Positions 27,120-37,413 of a DNA stretch of 64,000 nt are shown one piece after another. The notes below the pieces were generated by a model. That model made no database searches. It worked only from the letters and a program-made list of their open reading frames with translations, and had not been told where the DNA came from. How positions within the stretch are numbered: position 1 is the stretch's first letter; the number at the start of each line of letters is the position of its first letter. A program made the position numbers and the translations under genes. Source of the stretch: Flavobacterium anseongense (lineage in GTDB: Bacteria > Bacteroidota > Bacteroidia > Flavobacteriales > Flavobacteriaceae); contig NZ_JAKIHN010000009.1 of assembly GCF_021608185.1 (NCBI RefSeq), positions 62,001-126,000 of the forward strand, given 5' to 3'.

Positions 27120-29264
27120 ATGGCTAGAGATCTAAAATTTACAAGAAATATCGGAATTGCGGCTCACATTGATGCTGGTAAGACAACAACAACTGAGCGT
27201 ATATTATTCTATACCGGAAAATCACACAAAATTGGTGAGGTGCACGATGGTGCTGCAACAATGGACTGGATGGCACAAGAGCAGGAAAGAGGAATTACCA
27301 TTACTTCTGCTGCAACAACTTGTGAGTGGAATTTTCCAACGCAACAAGGGAAGCCGATTGCTGATACAAAACCTTACCACTTTAACATTATTGATACCCC
27401 GGGACACGTTGACTTTACCGTAGAGGTAAACCGTTCATTACGTGTATTGGATGGATTAGTTTTCTTATTTTCTGCTGTTGATGGTGTTGAGCCACAATCA
27501 GAAACTAACTGGAGACTTGCAGATCAATATAGAGTTCCACGTATGGGATTCGTTAACAAAATGGACCGTCAAGGATCAAACTTCTTAAACGTATGTCAAC
27601 AAGTTAGAGATATGTTGAAATCTAACGCTGTGGCTATCACTTTGCCAATTGGTGAAGAGAACGATTTCAAAGGAGTGGTTGATTTAGTAAAAAACCAAGC
27701 TATCGTATGGCATGATGCAACTCAAGGGGCAACTTTTGATATTGTTGAAATTCCGGCTGATATGGTTGATGAAGTTAAACATTACAGAGATATCCTTATC
27801 GAAGCAGTTGCTGAGTATGATGAAAATCTACTTGACAAATACATGGAAGATCCGGACTCAATCACTGAGGACGAAATCAACCACGCGTTAAGAGCTGCTA
27901 CAATTGATATGGCTATCATCCCGATGATTGCTGGTTCATCATTTAAAAACAAAGGTGTTCAATTTATGTTGGATGCTGTATGTAAATATTTACCATCTCC
28001 TTTAGATAAAGAAGGTATCGAAGGTATTCATCCTGATGATGCTGATTTATTGGAAGAAGATCAAACTAAAATCTTACGTCGTCCTGATGTAAAAGAGCCG
28101 TTCGCAGCTTTGGCATTTAAGATTGCTACTGACCCTTATGTTGGTCGTTTAGCCTTCTTCCGTGCTTACTCAGGTCGTTTGGATGCTGGTTCATACATCT
28201 TGAACACTCGTTCAGGAAACAAAGAAAGAATTTCTCGTATCTACCAAATGCACGCTAACAAACAAAACCCAATCGATTACATCGAAGCTGGAGATATTGG
28301 AGCAGCAGTTGGATTTAAAGATATCAAGACCGGAGATACAATGTGTGACGAAAAACACCCAATTATTCTTGAGTCGATGAAATTCCCTGATCCGGTAATT
28401 GGTATCGCTATCGAGCCAAAAACTAAAGCTGACGTTGATAAAATGGGTATGGCTTTAGCAAAATTAGCTGAGGAAGATCCAACTTTTACTGTTAGAACTG
28501 ATGAGGCTTCAGGTCAAACGATTATTTCAGGAATGGGTGAGTTACACTTAGATATCCTTGTAGATCGTATGAAACGTGAGTTCAAAGTTGAAGTTAACCA
28601 AGGTGAACCACAAGTGGAGTACAAAGAAGCTTTCACTAAATCGGCACAACACAGAGAAGTTTACAAAAAACAATCTGGAGGTCGTGGTAAATTCGGTGAT
28701 ATCGTATTCCGTTTGGAGCCTGCAGATGCTGGTGTAGTTGGATTACAATTCGTTAACGAGGTTAAAGGTGGTAACGTTCCTAAAGAATATATTCCTGCTG
28801 TTGAAAAAGGTTTCAGAGAAGCTATGAAAACAGGTCCTTTGGCTGGTTATACAGTTGATAGTTTAAAAGTTACTTTATTAGATGGTTCTTATCACCCTGT
28901 GGATTCCGATGCTCTTTCTTTTGAATTAGCAGCAAGAATGGGTTATAAAGAAGTTGGTAAAGCAGCCGGTGCTGTTATTCTTGAGCCAATCATGAAAATT
29001 GAAGTGATTACTCCTGAAGAAAATATGGGAGATATCGTTGGAGATTTGAATAGAAGAAGAGGTCAAGTTAATGACATGGGAGACAGAGCTGGTGCTAAAA
29101 CCATCAAAGCTAACGTTCCATTATCTGAAATGTTTGGTTATGTAACAACATTAAGAACATTGTCTTCTGGTAGAGCAACTTCTACAATGGAATTCTCTCA
29201 CTACGAGCAAACTCCTTCAAACATTTCTGAAGAAGTAATCAAAAAAGCAAAAGGTAACGCTTAA
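27120..29264 (+). CDS. fusA: Elongation factor G
   Basis: 714 residues. EF-G is the GTPase that drives translocation on the ribosome. G1 is [12 protein letters not shown] (15-26), G2 lies around [12 protein letters not shown]3 is DTPGHVDFT, and G4 is NKMDRQG. Domains II-V follow, with the domain IV loop ending near [12 protein letters not shown]. Full-length translocase motifs argue against a recycling-only paralogue. tuf, which follows fusA in many bacteria, is absent; rpsJ comes next after 11 nt, as usual in Bacteroidetes. Confidence 0.97.
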   Translation: MARDLKFTRNIGIAAHIDAGKTTTTERILFYTGKSHKIGEVHDGAATMDWMAQEQERGITITSAATTCEWNFPTQQGKPIADTKPYHFNIIDTPGHVDFTVEVNRSLRVLDGLVFLFSAVDGVEPQSETNWRLADQYRVPRMGFVNKMDRQGSNFLNVCQQVRDMLKSNAVAITLPIGEENDFKGVVDLVKNQAIVWHDATQGATFDIVEIPADMVDEVKHYRDILIEAVAEYDENLLDKYMEDPDSITEDEINHALRAATIDMAIIPMIAGSSFKNKGVQFMLDAVCKYLPSPLDKEGIEGIHPDDADLLEEDQTKILRRPDVKEPFAALAFKIATDPYVGRLAFFRAYSGRLDAGSYILNTRSGNKERISRIYQMHANKQNPIDYIEAGDIGAAVGFKDIKTGDTMCDEKHPIILESMKFPDPVIGIAIEPKTKADVDKMGMALAKLAEEDPTFTVRTDEASGQTIISGMGELHLDILVDRMKREFKVEVNQGEPQVEYKEAFTKSAQHREVYKKQSGGRGKFGDIVFRLEPADAGVVGLQFVNEVKGGNVPKEYIPAVEKGFREAMKTGPLAGYTVDSLKVTLLDGSYHPVDSDALSFELAARMGYKEVGKAAGAVILEPIMKIEVITPEENMGDIVGDLNRRRGQVNDMGDRAGAKTIKANVPLSEMFGYVTTLRTLSSGRATSTMEFSHYEQTPSNISEEVIKKAKGNA

Positions 29265-29275
29265 TTCTTATAAAG

Positions 29276-29581
29276 ATGAGTCAAAAAATTAGAATAAAAT
29301 TGAAGTCTTACGATCACATGTTGGTTGATAAATCAGCTGAGAAAATCGTAAAAACTGTGAAAAGCACAGGTGCTGTTGTAACAGGTCCAATTCCGTTGCC
29401 TACGCACAAAAAAATATTTACTGTATTACGTTCTCCACACGTTAACAAAAAAGCGAGAGAGCAGTTTGAGGTAAGTTCATACAAAAGATTACTAGATATC
29501 TATAGTTCTTCTTCGAAAACTATCGATGCTTTAATGAAACTTGAATTGCCAAGTGGAGTTGAAGTAGAAATCAAAGTATAA
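29276..29581 (+). CDS. rpsJ: 30S ribosomal protein S10
   Basis: 101 residues. S10 is in the 30S head and doubles as NusE in antitermination complexes. The family core is present: [44 protein letters not shown] with the conserved loop, and [16 protein letters not shown]. It follows fusA by 11 nt but is separated from rplC by 97 nt holding a long hairpin, so str and S10 gene groups appear joined upstream and loosened here. Confidence 0.97.
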   Translation: MSQKIRIKLKSYDHMLVDKSAEKIVKTVKSTGAVVTGPIPLPTHKKIFTVLRSPHVNKKAREQFEVSSYKRLLDIYSSSSKTIDALMKLELPSGVEVEIKV

Positions 29582-29594
29582 CGAACAAGTTTCT

Positions 29595-29636
29595 GAAATG
29601 AGTATCAGAAGTAAATTTATTTCTGATACTTGTTTC
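29595..29636 (+). ncRNA. Long inverted-repeat RNA hairpin between rpsJ and rplC
   Basis: Arms 29595-29615 and 29616-29636 pair along 21 positions with three wobble pairs and no mismatch; the core arms are AGTATCAGAA (29601-29610) and TTCTGATACT (29621-29630). The tail TGTTTCTTTATAAAAAAG is only partly T-rich. It lies in a 97-nt gap while most junctions in this cluster are under 25 nt. It could be an attenuator, a partial terminator, an RNase site or a protein-binding leader for rplC onward. Confidence 0.6.
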
Positions 29637-29678
29637 TTTATAAAAAAGTAAACAAATAATAATTATAAATAGTTTAAT

Positions 29679-30296
29679 ATGTCTGGGTTAATAGGAAAAA
29701 AAATCGGCATGACTAGCTTATTCGATGAGAACGGGAAAAACATTCCTTGTACTGTAATCGAAGCTGGGCCTTGTGTCGTTACCCAAGTCAGAACCAAAGA
29801 GGTTGACGGGTATGAAGCGCTTCAACTTGGTTTCGATGACAAAACAGAAAAACACGCTACTAAAGCTGACTTAGGTCACTTTAAAAAAGCGGGAACTTCT
29901 GCAAAGAAAAAAGTCGTTGAATTCCAAGGTTTCGAAAGTGATTTTAAATTAGGTGACAATGTTACCGTGGAAGTATTCAGCGAAGGAGAATTTGTTGATG
30001 TACAAGGTGTATCAAAAGGAAAAGGTTTCCAAGGTGTTGTTAAACGTCACGGTTTTGGTGGTGTTGGACAAGCAACTCACGGACAACACAACCGTTTGAG
30101 AGCACCAGGTTCTGTAGGAGCATCTTCTTATCCATCACGTGTATTCAAAGGAATGCGTATGGCAGGAAGAATGGGAGGAGATAATGTAAAAGTTCAAAAC
30201 CTTAGAGTTTTAAAAGTAGTGGCTGAAAAGAACCTACTTGTTGTTAAAGGAGCTGTTCCTGGATGCAAAAACTCTTATGTAATCATTCAGAAGTAA
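29679..30296 (+). CDS. rplC: 50S ribosomal protein L3
   Basis: 205 residues. L3 starts 50S assembly and reaches toward the peptidyl-transferase centre. The N-terminus [17 protein letters not shown] and the loop [16 protein letters not shown] with following [18 protein letters not shown] are typical, including the Gln methylated in some bacteria. First gene after the rpsJ-rplC hairpin. Its stop overlaps the rplD ATG in TAATG (shared A), so translation is probably coupled. Confidence 0.97.
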   Translation: MSGLIGKKIGMTSLFDENGKNIPCTVIEAGPCVVTQVRTKEVDGYEALQLGFDDKTEKHATKADLGHFKKAGTSAKKKVVEFQGFESDFKLGDNVTVEVFSEGEFVDVQGVSKGKGFQGVVKRHGFGGVGQATHGQHNRLRAPGSVGASSYPSRVFKGMRMAGRMGGDNVKVQNLRVLKVVAEKNLLVVKGAVPGCKNSYVIIQK

Positions 30297-30925
30297 TGGA
30301 AGTAAAAGTTTTAGATATCAACGGAAAAGAAACTGGAAGAAAAGTTCAACTTTCTGATTCAGTTTTCGCAATTGAGCCAAATAATCACGCGGTTTATCTT
30401 GATGTTAAACAATATTTAGCAAATCAAAGACAAGGAACACACAAAGCTAAAGAAAGAGCTGAAGTTGCAGGTTCTACACGTAAGATTAAAAAGCAAAAAG
30501 GTACTGGTACTGCACGTGCAGGAAGCGCAAAAAGCCCTGTTTTCAAAGGTGGTGGAACTATCTTTGGACCACGCCCAAGAAGTTATTCATTCAAATTGAA
30601 TAAAAGCTTAAAGAGATTAGCAAGAAAATCTGCTTTCTCAATCAAAGCAAAAGAGTCAAATATAGTAGTTGTTGAAGACTTCAATTTTGAAACACCAAAC
30701 ACTAAAAATTTCATCAACGTTTTGAAAGCTTTAGGGTTAGAAAACAAAAAATCTTTGTTTGTGTTGGGTGAATCAAATAAAAATGTATATTTGTCGTCAC
30801 GTAATTTGAAAGCTTCTAGCGTTGTAACTAACTCAGAATTAAGCACTTATGCAATTTTAAATGCAAGCAACTTAGTTCTTTCAGAAGGTTCTTTAGAAGG
30901 AATTGAAGAAAATTTAAGTAAATAA
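30296..30925 (+). CDS. rplD: 50S ribosomal protein L4
   Basis: 209 residues from ATG 30296. A longer frame from 30263 would overlap rplC by 34 nt and adds residues foreign to L4, so the TAATG start is chosen. The extended loop with [22 protein letters not shown], which lines the exit tunnel, is intact. In E. coli L4 represses its own operon through the S10 leader; no comparable leader was found before rpsJ here, but the hairpin at 29595-29636 is upstream of rplC-rplD. Confidence 0.96.
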   Translation: MEVKVLDINGKETGRKVQLSDSVFAIEPNNHAVYLDVKQYLANQRQGTHKAKERAEVAGSTRKIKKQKGTGTARAGSAKSPVFKGGGTIFGPRPRSYSFKLNKSLKRLARKSAFSIKAKESNIVVVEDFNFETPNTKNFINVLKALGLENKKSLFVLGESNKNVYLSSRNLKASSVVTNSELSTYAILNASNLVLSEGSLEGIEENLSK

Positions 30926-30932
30926 CAGAGTC

Positions 30933-31223
30933 ATGAGTATCATAATTAAACCTATCATAACAGAAAAAATTACCAAAGAAGGTGAGGTTTTCAATCGTTT
31001 TGGTTTTGTTGTTGACAAAAAAGCAAACAAAGTTCAAATTAAGAAAGCTGTAGAAGCTGCTTATGGAATTTCTGTTGTTACTGTAAACACGATGAACTAT
31101 AGAGCTGATAGAACTACTAAATACACAAAAAGTGGTTTGATTAGCGGAAAAACAAATGCTTACAAAAAAGCAGTTGTACAAGTAAAAGAAGGAGAAACAA
31201 TAGATTTTTATAATAATATCTAA
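30933..31223 (+). CDS. rplW: 50S ribosomal protein L23
   Basis: 96 residues, usual length. L23 sits at the tunnel exit and docks trigger factor and SRP. The motif [12 protein letters not shown] at the start and [18 protein letters not shown], the conserved basic loop, support the call. Spacing is 7 nt to rplD and 5 nt to rplB. Confidence 0.96.
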   Translation: MSIIIKPIITEKITKEGEVFNRFGFVVDKKANKVQIKKAVEAAYGISVVTVNTMNYRADRTTKYTKSGLISGKTNAYKKAVVQVKEGETIDFYNNI

Positions 31224-31228
31224 TAACA

Positions 31229-32053
31229 ATGTCAGTTAGAAAATTAAAACCTATTACCCCTGGTCAGCGTTTTAGAGTTGTGAATGGTTTTGACGCCATC
31301 ACGACTGATAAGCCGGAGCGCTCTTTGTTAGCACCGATAAAAAACTCAGGAGGTAGAAATAGTCAAGGAAAAATGACCATGCGTTATACAGGCGGTGGTC
31401 ACAAACAAAGGTATCGTATGATTGATTTCAAAAGAACTAAAGCTGGAATTCCTGCTACAGTGAAATCAATCGAGTATGATCCAAACAGAACTGCTTTTAT
31501 CGCATTATTGTGGTATGCAGATGGAGAGAAAACGTATATCGTTGCTCAAAATGGTCTACAAGTAGGACAAACTGTTGTGTCTGGAGAAGATGCAGCTCCT
31601 GAAATTGGGAATACTTTGCCATTAAGCAAAATTCCATTGGGAACTGTGATTTCTTGTATCGAATTGCGTCCGGGTCAAGGAGCTGTTATCGCTCGTTCGG
31701 CCGGAACATTTGCTCAGTTAATGGCAAGAGACGGGAAATATGCTACTATTAAAATGCCATCAGGTGAAACAAGATTAATCTTGTTGACTTGTTCAGCAAC
31801 AATCGGAGCAGTTTCTAACTCTGATCACCAATTGATCGTGTCTGGTAAAGCAGGTAGAACAAGATGGTTAGGTAGAAGACCAAGAACAAGACCAGTAGCT
31901 ATGAACCCTGTTGATCACCCAATGGGTGGTGGTGAAGGACGTTCATCTGGAGGTCATCCACGTTCTAGAAAAGGTTTACCAGCTAAAGGTTATAGAACTC
32001 GTTCTAAAGTTAACCCGAGCAACAAGTATATTGTAGAACGCAGAAAGAAATAA
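31229..32053 (+). CDS. rplB: 50S ribosomal protein L2
   Basis: 274 residues. L2 is essential for subunit joining and supports the peptidyl-transferase centre. The C-terminal signature [15 protein letters not shown] with the conserved His is intact, preceded by [11 protein letters not shown]. Central residues [15 protein letters not shown] match the OB-like RNA-binding part. Spacing is 5-6 nt on both sides. Confidence 0.98.
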   Translation: MSVRKLKPITPGQRFRVVNGFDAITTDKPERSLLAPIKNSGGRNSQGKMTMRYTGGGHKQRYRMIDFKRTKAGIPATVKSIEYDPNRTAFIALLWYADGEKTYIVAQNGLQVGQTVVSGEDAAPEIGNTLPLSKIPLGTVISCIELRPGQGAVIARSAGTFAQLMARDGKYATIKMPSGETRLILLTCSATIGAVSNSDHQLIVSGKAGRTRWLGRRPRTRPVAMNPVDHPMGGGEGRSSGGHPRSRKGLPAKGYRTRSKVNPSNKYIVERRKK

Positions 32054-32059
32054 TAAGAC

Positions 32060-32338
32060 ATGGCACGTTCATTAAAAAAAGGACCTTTTGTACACTATAA
32101 ATTAGATAAAAAAGTTCAGGAAAATATTGCTGGTGGAAATAAAGGAGTTGTTAAGACTTGGTCTAGAGCTTCTATGATTACTCCAGATTTCGTTGGACAA
32201 ACTATCGCAGTTCACAATGGTCGCCAATTCGTTCCGGTTTATGTAACTGAGAACATGGTAGGACACAAATTAGGAGAGTTTTCACCAACAAGATCTTTTA
32301 GAGGTCACGCTGGAGCAAAAAATAAAGGTAAAAAATAA
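32060..32338 (+). CDS. rpsS: 30S ribosomal protein S19
   Basis: 92 residues. S19 forms part of the 30S head near the A site. The opening [18 protein letters not shown], the middle [22 protein letters not shown] and the end [16 protein letters not shown] are all family-typical. Standard S10 operon position, 6 nt from rplV. Confidence 0.97.
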   Translation: MARSLKKGPFVHYKLDKKVQENIAGGNKGVVKTWSRASMITPDFVGQTIAVHNGRQFVPVYVTENMVGHKLGEFSPTRSFRGHAGAKNKGKK

Positions 32339-32344
32339 GAAGCA

Positions 32345-32755
32345 ATGGGAGTTCGTAAAAGAGAAACAGCAGATGCGAGAAAAGAGGCTAATAAGTCTAT
32401 TGCTTTCGCGAAATTGAATAACTGCCCTACTTCACCTAGAAAAATGCGCTTAGTAGCAGACTTGGTAAGAGGTCAGAAAGTTGAGAAAGCGTTGAATATT
32501 TTAAGATTCAGCACTAAAGAAGCTTCAAGAAAATTAGAAAAACTATTATTATCTGCAATCAACAATTGGGAGCAAAAAAATAGTGAAGCTAATGTAGCTG
32601 AAGCAGGCTTATTTGTAAAAACAATCACTGTAGATGGTGGAATGATGTTGAAAAGACTTCGTCCGGCTCCACAGGGAAGAGCACACAGAATTAGAAAACG
32701 TTCTAACCACGTTACAATCGTATTAGGACAATTAGATAACACACAAAGCAATTAA
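32345..32755 (+). CDS. rplV: 50S ribosomal protein L22
   Basis: 136 residues, longer than the ~110 of E. coli by a charged N-terminal extension ([19 protein letters not shown]). The core [21 protein letters not shown] and the tunnel-lining beta-hairpin with [22 protein letters not shown] are present. L22 narrows the nascent peptide tunnel together with L4. rpsC starts 5 nt on. Confidence 0.96.
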   Translation: MGVRKRETADARKEANKSIAFAKLNNCPTSPRKMRLVADLVRGQKVEKALNILRFSTKEASRKLEKLLLSAINNWEQKNSEANVAEAGLFVKTITVDGGMMLKRLRPAPQGRAHRIRKRSNHVTIVLGQLDNTQSN

Positions 32756-32760
32756 TTAAG

Positions 32761-33522
32761 ATGGGACAAAAGACAAATCCAATAGGAAACAGACTTGGTA
32801 TCATCAGAGGATGGGATTCAAACTGGTATGGTGGAAATGATTACGGTGATAAAATCGCTGAAGATTACAAAATCAGAAAGTATATCCATGCTCGTTTATC
32901 AAAAGCTAGTGTATCAAAAGTAATCATCGAGAGAACTTTGAAACTTGTAACCGTTACTATCACTACTGCTAGACCTGGTATCATTATCGGAAAAGGTGGT
33001 CAAGAGGTAGACAAGTTAAAAGAAGAACTTAAGAAAGTTACTGACAAAGAGGTTCAAATCAACATCTTTGAAATTAAAAGACCTGAATTAGATGCTTACT
33101 TAGTAGGTACTTCTATCGCGCGTCAGATTGAAAGCAGAATCTCTTACAGAAGAGCTATCAAGATGGCAATTGCGGCTGCAATGCGTATGAATGCTGAAGG
33201 GATCAAAGTTTTAATCTCTGGTCGTTTGAACGGAGCTGAAATGGCACGTTCTGAGCAATTCAAAGAAGGTAGAATTCCTCTATCAACTTTCAGAGCCGAT
33301 ATTGATTATGCTTTGGCTGAAGCACATACTACTTATGGTAGAATGGGTATCAAAGTATGGATCATGAAAGGTGAAGTTTATGGGAAAAGAGATCTTTCTC
33401 CACTTGTAGGCATGGACAAAAAACAAGCTGGTCAAGGTGGTGGAAAAGGAGATTCTCCTAGAGGTGACAGAAAGCCTTTCAATAAGGACAGAAAACCTGC
33501 GGGAGACCGTAAGAGAAAGTAA
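32761..33522 (+). CDS. rpsC: 30S ribosomal protein S3
   Basis: 253 residues. S3 lines the mRNA entry channel. It opens [19 protein letters not shown], and its KH domain contains [16 protein letters not shown] (GXXG loop GKGG). The C-terminal tail (~222-253) is a low-complexity Gly/Lys/Asp/Arg stretch ([17 protein letters not shown]...), longer than in E. coli. It is followed after 21 nt by rplP. Confidence 0.97.
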   Translation: MGQKTNPIGNRLGIIRGWDSNWYGGNDYGDKIAEDYKIRKYIHARLSKASVSKVIIERTLKLVTVTITTARPGIIIGKGGQEVDKLKEELKKVTDKEVQINIFEIKRPELDAYLVGTSIARQIESRISYRRAIKMAIAAAMRMNAEGIKVLISGRLNGAEMARSEQFKEGRIPLSTFRADIDYALAEAHTTYGRMGIKVWIMKGEVYGKRDLSPLVGMDKKQAGQGGGKGDSPRGDRKPFNKDRKPAGDRKRK

Positions 33523-33543
33523 TTTTTTAAAAAGTAAAGAAAA

Positions 33544-33969
33544 ATGTTACAGCCTAAAAGAACAAAATACCGTAAGGTACAAAAGGGTAAGATGAAAGGA
33601 AATGCTCAAAGAGGGCATGAACTTTCAAGTGGAATGTTCGGGATCAAATCTGTACACGAAACAGGAATGTTTTTAACTTCTCGTCAAATCGAGGCTGCGC
33701 GTATCGCTGCAACCCGTTACATGAAAAGAGAAGGTCAATTATGGATCAACATCTTCCCGGATAAACCTATCACAAAGAAACCTCTTGAGGTACGTATGGG
33801 TAAAGGTAAAGGAGCAGTCGAATATTGGGCTGCTGTTGTAAAACCAGGAAGAATCATGTTTGAAGTTGGTGGCGTGCCACTTTCTGTTGCAAAAGAGGCG
33901 TTACGTCTTGCTGCACAAAAACTTCCGGTAAAAACTAAGTTTGTCGTTGCTAGAGATTTCGAAGCATAA
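33544..33969 (+). CDS. rplP: 50S ribosomal protein L16
   Basis: 141 residues. L16 organises A-site tRNA binding on the 50S. The opening [15 protein letters not shown], the helix [20 protein letters not shown], and [20 protein letters not shown] are family signatures, as is the C-terminal [19 protein letters not shown]. Typical position between rpsC and rpmC. Confidence 0.97.
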   Translation: MLQPKRTKYRKVQKGKMKGNAQRGHELSSGMFGIKSVHETGMFLTSRQIEAARIAATRYMKREGQLWINIFPDKPITKKPLEVRMGKGKGAVEYWAAVVKPGRIMFEVGGVPLSVAKEALRLAAQKLPVKTKFVVARDFEA

Positions 33970-33984
33970 TATATTAAAGAAATT

Positions 33985-34176
33985 ATGAAACAATCAGAAA
34001 TTACAAAACTATCTGTAGCTGAGTTACAAGAAAAACTTAGTCAATTAAGAAAAGCGTATTCAGATCTAAGAAATGCACACGCTATTTCTCCTATTGCCAA
34101 TCCACTTCAAATTAGAAGTGCTAGAAGAGCGGTTGCTAGAGTAGCAACTGAACTAACTAAAAGAGAGTTACAATAA
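33985..34176 (+). CDS. rpmC: 50S ribosomal protein L29
   Basis: 63 residues, normal. L29 is a two-helix protein beside L23 at the tunnel exit. It opens MKQSEITKLSVAELQEKLSQ, and the second helix holds PLQIRSARRAVARVATEL with the conserved positive face. It lies 15 nt after rplP and 15 nt before rpsQ. Confidence 0.95.
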   Translation: MKQSEITKLSVAELQEKLSQLRKAYSDLRNAHAISPIANPLQIRSARRAVARVATELTKRELQ

Positions 34177-34191
34177 TTGTACTAGCAAAAG

Positions 34192-34449
34192 ATGGAAAAA
34201 AGAAATTTAAGAAAAGAAAGAATTGGTGTTGTTACGTCTAACAAAATGGATAAATCTATTGTTGTAGCACAAGTAACAAGAGTAAAACACCCATTATATG
34301 GTAAGTTCGTATTGAAAACTAAAAAGTTTCATGCACACGACGAAACAAATGACTGTAACATTGGTGATACAGTAAAGATCATGGAAACAAGACCTTTATC
34401 AAAAACTAAATGTTGGAGATTAGTTGAAATCATTGAAAGAGCTAAGTAA
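34192..34449 (+). CDS. rpsQ: 30S ribosomal protein S17
   Basis: 85 residues. S17 is an OB-fold primary binder of 16S rRNA. Conserved blocks are [38 protein letters not shown], and [19 protein letters not shown]. The stop lies 2 nt before the rplN ATG. Confidence 0.96.
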   Translation: MEKRNLRKERIGVVTSNKMDKSIVVAQVTRVKHPLYGKFVLKTKKFHAHDETNDCNIGDTVKIMETRPLSKTKCWRLVEIIERAK

Positions 34450-34451
34450 TT

Positions 34452-34820
34452 ATGGTACAACAGGAATCGAGATTAAAAGTAGCAGATAACACAGGAGCAA
34501 AAGAAGTTTTGACTATCCGTGTTTTAGGAGGAACGAAACGTCGTTATGCCTCTGTTGGAGATAAAATTGTAGTTTCAATTAAAGATGCAACACCAAACGG
34601 AAACGTGAAAAAAGGTGCTGTGTCAACTGCAGTTGTTGTACGTACCAAAAAAGAAGTGAGAAGAGCTGATGGTTCTTATATCCGTTTCGATGACAATGCA
34701 TGTGTTCTTTTGAATGCTGCAGGAGAAATGAGAGGAACTCGTGTTTTTGGTCCGGTAGCAAGAGAATTGCGTGAAAAACAATTCATGAAAATTGTATCAT
34801 TAGCACCTGAAGTGCTTTAA
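34452..34820 (+). CDS. rplN: 50S ribosomal protein L14
   Basis: 122 residues, exact family length. L14 forms an intersubunit bridge and binds RsfS. The opening [18 protein letters not shown], the central [19 protein letters not shown] and [15 protein letters not shown] near the end are diagnostic. Start of the spc gene order in E. coli, but here fused to the S10 group without a promoter that I can see. Confidence 0.98.
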
Positions 34821-34831
34821 TTATTAGTAAG

Positions 34832-35116
34832 ATGATAAAGTTAAAAGTAAAATCAGGAGATACGGTAAAAGTTATCGCAGGAGACCATAAAGGGTTAACA
34901 GGTAAAATTACCCGTGTTTACAGAGAGAAAAATAAAGCGATCGTTGAAGGTATAAACATGGTGTCGAAACACACGAAACCAAGTGCTAAAAACCCACAAG
35001 GCGGAATCGTTAAGAAAGAAGCTCCTATCCACATCTCAAACCTTTCTTTGGTAAGCGGTGCTGATACAGCTAAAGGCGGAGCAAAAAAAGATTCAAAAAA
35101 AGCTAATAAAGCATAG
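34832..35116 (+). CDS. rplX: 50S ribosomal protein L24
   Basis: 94 residues, about ten shorter than usual, with an Ala/Lys-rich tail ([14 protein letters not shown]) in place of the normal C-terminus. The KOW motif [21 protein letters not shown] is clear. L24 is an assembly initiator of the 50S. The stop is 2 nt before the rplE start. Confidence 0.95.
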   Translation: MIKLKVKSGDTVKVIAGDHKGLTGKITRVYREKNKAIVEGINMVSKHTKPSAKNPQGGIVKKEAPIHISNLSLVSGADTAKGGAKKDSKKANKA

Positions 35117-35118
35117 TT

Positions 35119-35670
35119 ATGGCATATATTCCAAGACTTAAGCAAGAATATAAGGACAGAGTAATTGCTGCCCTTAAGGAAGAATTCGGTTATAAAAACG
35201 TAATGCAGGTTCCTAAATTGGAGAAAATCGTTTTAAGCCGTGGAGTTGGAGCAGCAGTATCTGATAAAAAACTTGTTGACTATGCAGTTGATGAGTTAAC
35301 AAAAGTTACTGGACAAAAAGCAGTATCTACAATCTCTAAAAAAGACGTTGCGTCTTTCAAATTGAGAAAAGGTATGCCGATTGGAGCAAAAGTAACTCTT
35401 AGAGGAGAGAAAATGTATGAGTTTTTAGATAGACTTATTACATCATCTTTGCCACGTGTTAGAGATTTTAACGGTATCAAAGCTACTGGTTTTGACGGAA
35501 GAGGTAATTACAACCTTGGTGTTACCGAGCAAATCATTTTCCCTGAAATTGATATTGACAAAGTAAACAAAATCTCAGGTTTGGATATTACGTTTGTAAC
35601 TTCTGCCAACACAGATAAAGAAGCAAAATCATTATTAGCAGAATTAGGTTTACCTTTTAAAAAGAATTAA
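35119..35670 (+). CDS. rplE: 50S ribosomal protein L5
   Basis: 183 residues, family length. L5 binds 5S rRNA and contacts P-site tRNA. Typical segments are [34 protein letters not shown], and the end [21 protein letters not shown]. It sits 2 nt after rplX and 3 nt before rpsN. Confidence 0.97.
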   Translation: MAYIPRLKQEYKDRVIAALKEEFGYKNVMQVPKLEKIVLSRGVGAAVSDKKLVDYAVDELTKVTGQKAVSTISKKDVASFKLRKGMPIGAKVTLRGEKMYEFLDRLITSSLPRVRDFNGIKATGFDGRGNYNLGVTEQIIFPEIDIDKVNKISGLDITFVTSANTDKEAKSLLAELGLPFKKN

Positions 35671-35673
35671 GAC

Positions 35674-35943
35674 ATGGCTAAAGAATCAATGAAAGCCCGT
35701 GAGGTTAAGAGAGAAAAAACGGTAGCTAAATACGCTGAGAAAAGAAAAGCTTTATTAGAAGCTGGAGATTACGAAGGGTTACAAAAATTACCAAAAAATG
35801 CTTCACCGGTTCGTATGCACAATCGTTGCAAATTAACTGGAAGACCAAGAGGTTATATGCGTCAATTCGGTATTTCACGTGTTACATTCCGTGAGATGGC
35901 CAACCAAGGATTGATCCCAGGAGTGAAAAAAGCCAGCTGGTAA
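35674..35943 (+). CDS. rpsN: 30S ribosomal protein S14, zinc-free type
   Basis: 89 residues, the long S14 form. The region carrying two CxxC pairs in the zinc form instead reads [21 protein letters not shown] with a single Cys, so it does not bind zinc. The C-terminal [15 protein letters not shown] is standard. It closes the tightly packed part of the cluster; a 142-nt structured gap follows. Confidence 0.96.
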   Translation: MAKESMKAREVKREKTVAKYAEKRKALLEAGDYEGLQKLPKNASPVRMHNRCKLTGRPRGYMRQFGISRVTFREMANQGLIPGVKKASW

Positions 35944-35946
35944 TAG

Positions 35947-35976
35947 TTGGTATTTCAGCAGATAATTGTACATTTG
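35947..35976 (+). promoter_or_regulatory. Candidate internal promoter between rpsN and rpsH
   Basis: TTG (35947-35949), 19 nt, then TACATTTG (35969-35976): the same -7 box and spacing as the rpsL promoter at 26142-26171. It would drive rpsH through rplQ. The -7 box overlaps the left arm of the hairpin at 35957-36011, so promoter and fold share bases. Confidence 0.6.
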
Positions 35977-36011
35977 CCGGATTTTTGCCGGGAACCGTGC
36001 AATTATCTGCT
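35957..36011 (+). ncRNA. Structured leader or hairpin upstream of rpsH
   Basis: Arms AGCAGATAATTGTAC (35957-35971) and GTGCAATTATCTGCT (35997-36011) pair over 15 positions with one wobble. The loop contains two CCGG blocks (35977-35980, 35988-35991) that can pair with each other. A transcript reading through rpsN would form it; one starting at the internal promoter would lack the left arm. It may be a regulatory leader, by analogy with S8 control of the spc operon in E. coli, but this is inference. Confidence 0.55.
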
Positions 36012-36085
36012 TTAAATTAGAGTTTAATGGCTTCAGGTTCAGTAGAATAGTTCTATTTGAAAACCGTTGCCGCAATTTAATAAAT

Positions 36086-36484
36086 ATGTATACAGATCCT
36101 ATTGCGGATTATCTTACGAGAGTTAGAAATGCAGTGATGGCAAACCACAAAGTGGTTGAGATTCCGGCATCTAACCTTAAAAAAGAAATCACAAAAATTT
36201 TATTCGATCAAGGGTATATTTTAAGTTACAAGTTTGATGACAGTACTGTTCAAGGTACCATCAAAATCGCTCTTAAGTATGATAAAGATACTAAAGACTC
36301 TGTAATTAAAGATATCCAAAGAATTAGTAAACCAGGTTTACGTAAGTACGCAGGTGCTTCAAAATTACCTAGAATCCTTAACGGTTTAGGAATTGCTATT
36401 GTTTCAACTTCAAAAGGTTTAATGACCGGGAAACAAGCTAAGCAATTAAATGTTGGTGGAGAAGTAATTTGTTACGTATACTAA
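36086..36484 (+). CDS. rpsH: 30S ribosomal protein S8
   Basis: 132 residues from ATG 36086, the exact family length. A longer frame from 35966 runs back through the hairpin and adds 40 residues with no S8 character, so it is rejected. The start MYTDPIADYLTRVRNAVMANH and the C-terminal GLGIAIVSTSKGLMTGKQA with CYVY end are typical. S8 organises the 16S central domain and in E. coli represses the spc operon. Confidence 0.97.
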   Translation: MYTDPIADYLTRVRNAVMANHKVVEIPASNLKKEITKILFDQGYILSYKFDDSTVQGTIKIALKYDKDTKDSVIKDIQRISKPGLRKYAGASKLPRILNGLGIAIVSTSKGLMTGKQAKQLNVGGEVICYVY

Positions 36485-36499
36485 TTAAAAACAGAAAAC

Positions 36500-37042
36500 A
36501 TGTCAAGAATAGGTAAAAATCCAATTTCGATTCCTGCTGGTGTTACTGTTGAAGTTAGTGAAACAGTAATTACAGTTAAAGGAAAATTAGGTCAACTTAC
36601 GCAGGATTACGCAGACGTAACTGTAAAAGTTGAAGAAGGTCAATTAACAGTTGAAAGACCATCTGATAGTAAAGATCACAGAGCAAAACACGGATTATAC
36701 AGATCATTAATCAGTAATATGGTTGTTGGTGTATCTGAAGGTTTTACTAAAGAATTAGAATTGGTTGGAGTTGGTTACAGAGCTTCGAATCAAGGTCAAA
36801 AATTAGATTTAGCTCTAGGTTTTTCTCATAACATCGTTTTAGAAGTTGCTCCTGAAGTAAAACTAGAAACAATCTCTGAGAAAGGTAAAAACCCAATCGT
36901 GAAGTTAACATCTTTCGACAAACAATTAGTAGGTCAAATCGCTGCGAAAATCAGAGGTTTCCGTAAACCAGAGCCTTACAAAGGTAAAGGAGTTAAGTTT
37001 GTTGGTGAAGTATTAAGAAGAAAAGCAGGTAAATCAGCTTAA
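36500..37042 (+). CDS. rplF: 50S ribosomal protein L6
   Basis: 180 residues. L6 lies near the GTPase-associated region of the 50S. It opens [19 protein letters not shown], has two repeated alpha/beta domains, and ends with [25 protein letters not shown] sequence, all diagnostic. It lies 15 nt after rpsH and 11 nt before rplR. Confidence 0.97.
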   Translation: MSRIGKNPISIPAGVTVEVSETVITVKGKLGQLTQDYADVTVKVEEGQLTVERPSDSKDHRAKHGLYRSLISNMVVGVSEGFTKELELVGVGYRASNQGQKLDLALGFSHNIVLEVAPEVKLETISEKGKNPIVKLTSFDKQLVGQIAAKIRGFRKPEPYKGKGVKFVGEVLRRKAGKSA

Positions 37043-37053
37043 AAAATAGCGTT

Positions 37054-37407
37054 ATGTCATTAACAAAATCTGAAAGAAGACAAAGGATACAATACAGAAT
37101 CAGAAAGATTGTAAGCGGAACGGCTGCAAGACCAAGATTATCTGTATTCAGAAGTAATAAAGAAATCTATACACAACTAATTGATGATGTGAATGGAGTT
37201 ACTTTATTGGCTGCTTCATCAAAAGATAAAGGAGTAAATATTAAAGGTACAAGCATGGAAGTGGCAACAGAAGTTGGAAAACTTGTTGCTGAAAAAGCTT
37301 TGAAAGCTGGAATCACAGAAGTAACTTTCGATAGAGGAGGTTATTTATATCACGGTCGTATTAAATCATTAGCAGAAGGCGCAAGAGCGGCTGGGCTTAA
37401 ATTCTAA
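37054..37407 (+). CDS. rplR: 50S ribosomal protein L18
   Basis: 117 residues. L18 binds 5S rRNA with L5. It has the basic N-terminus [28 protein letters not shown] and the conserved C-terminal [26 protein letters not shown]. It is spaced 6 nt from rpsE. Confidence 0.97.
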   Translation: MSLTKSERRQRIQYRIRKIVSGTAARPRLSVFRSNKEIYTQLIDDVNGVTLLAASSKDKGVNIKGTSMEVATEVGKLVAEKALKAGITEVTFDRGGYLYHGRIKSLAEGARAAGLKF

Positions 37408-37413
37408 TATATT

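Noticed and set aside
35966..36085. 40-residue N-terminal extension of S8
   Set aside because: The bases form a hairpin and promoter, and S8 is full length (132 aa) from 36086.
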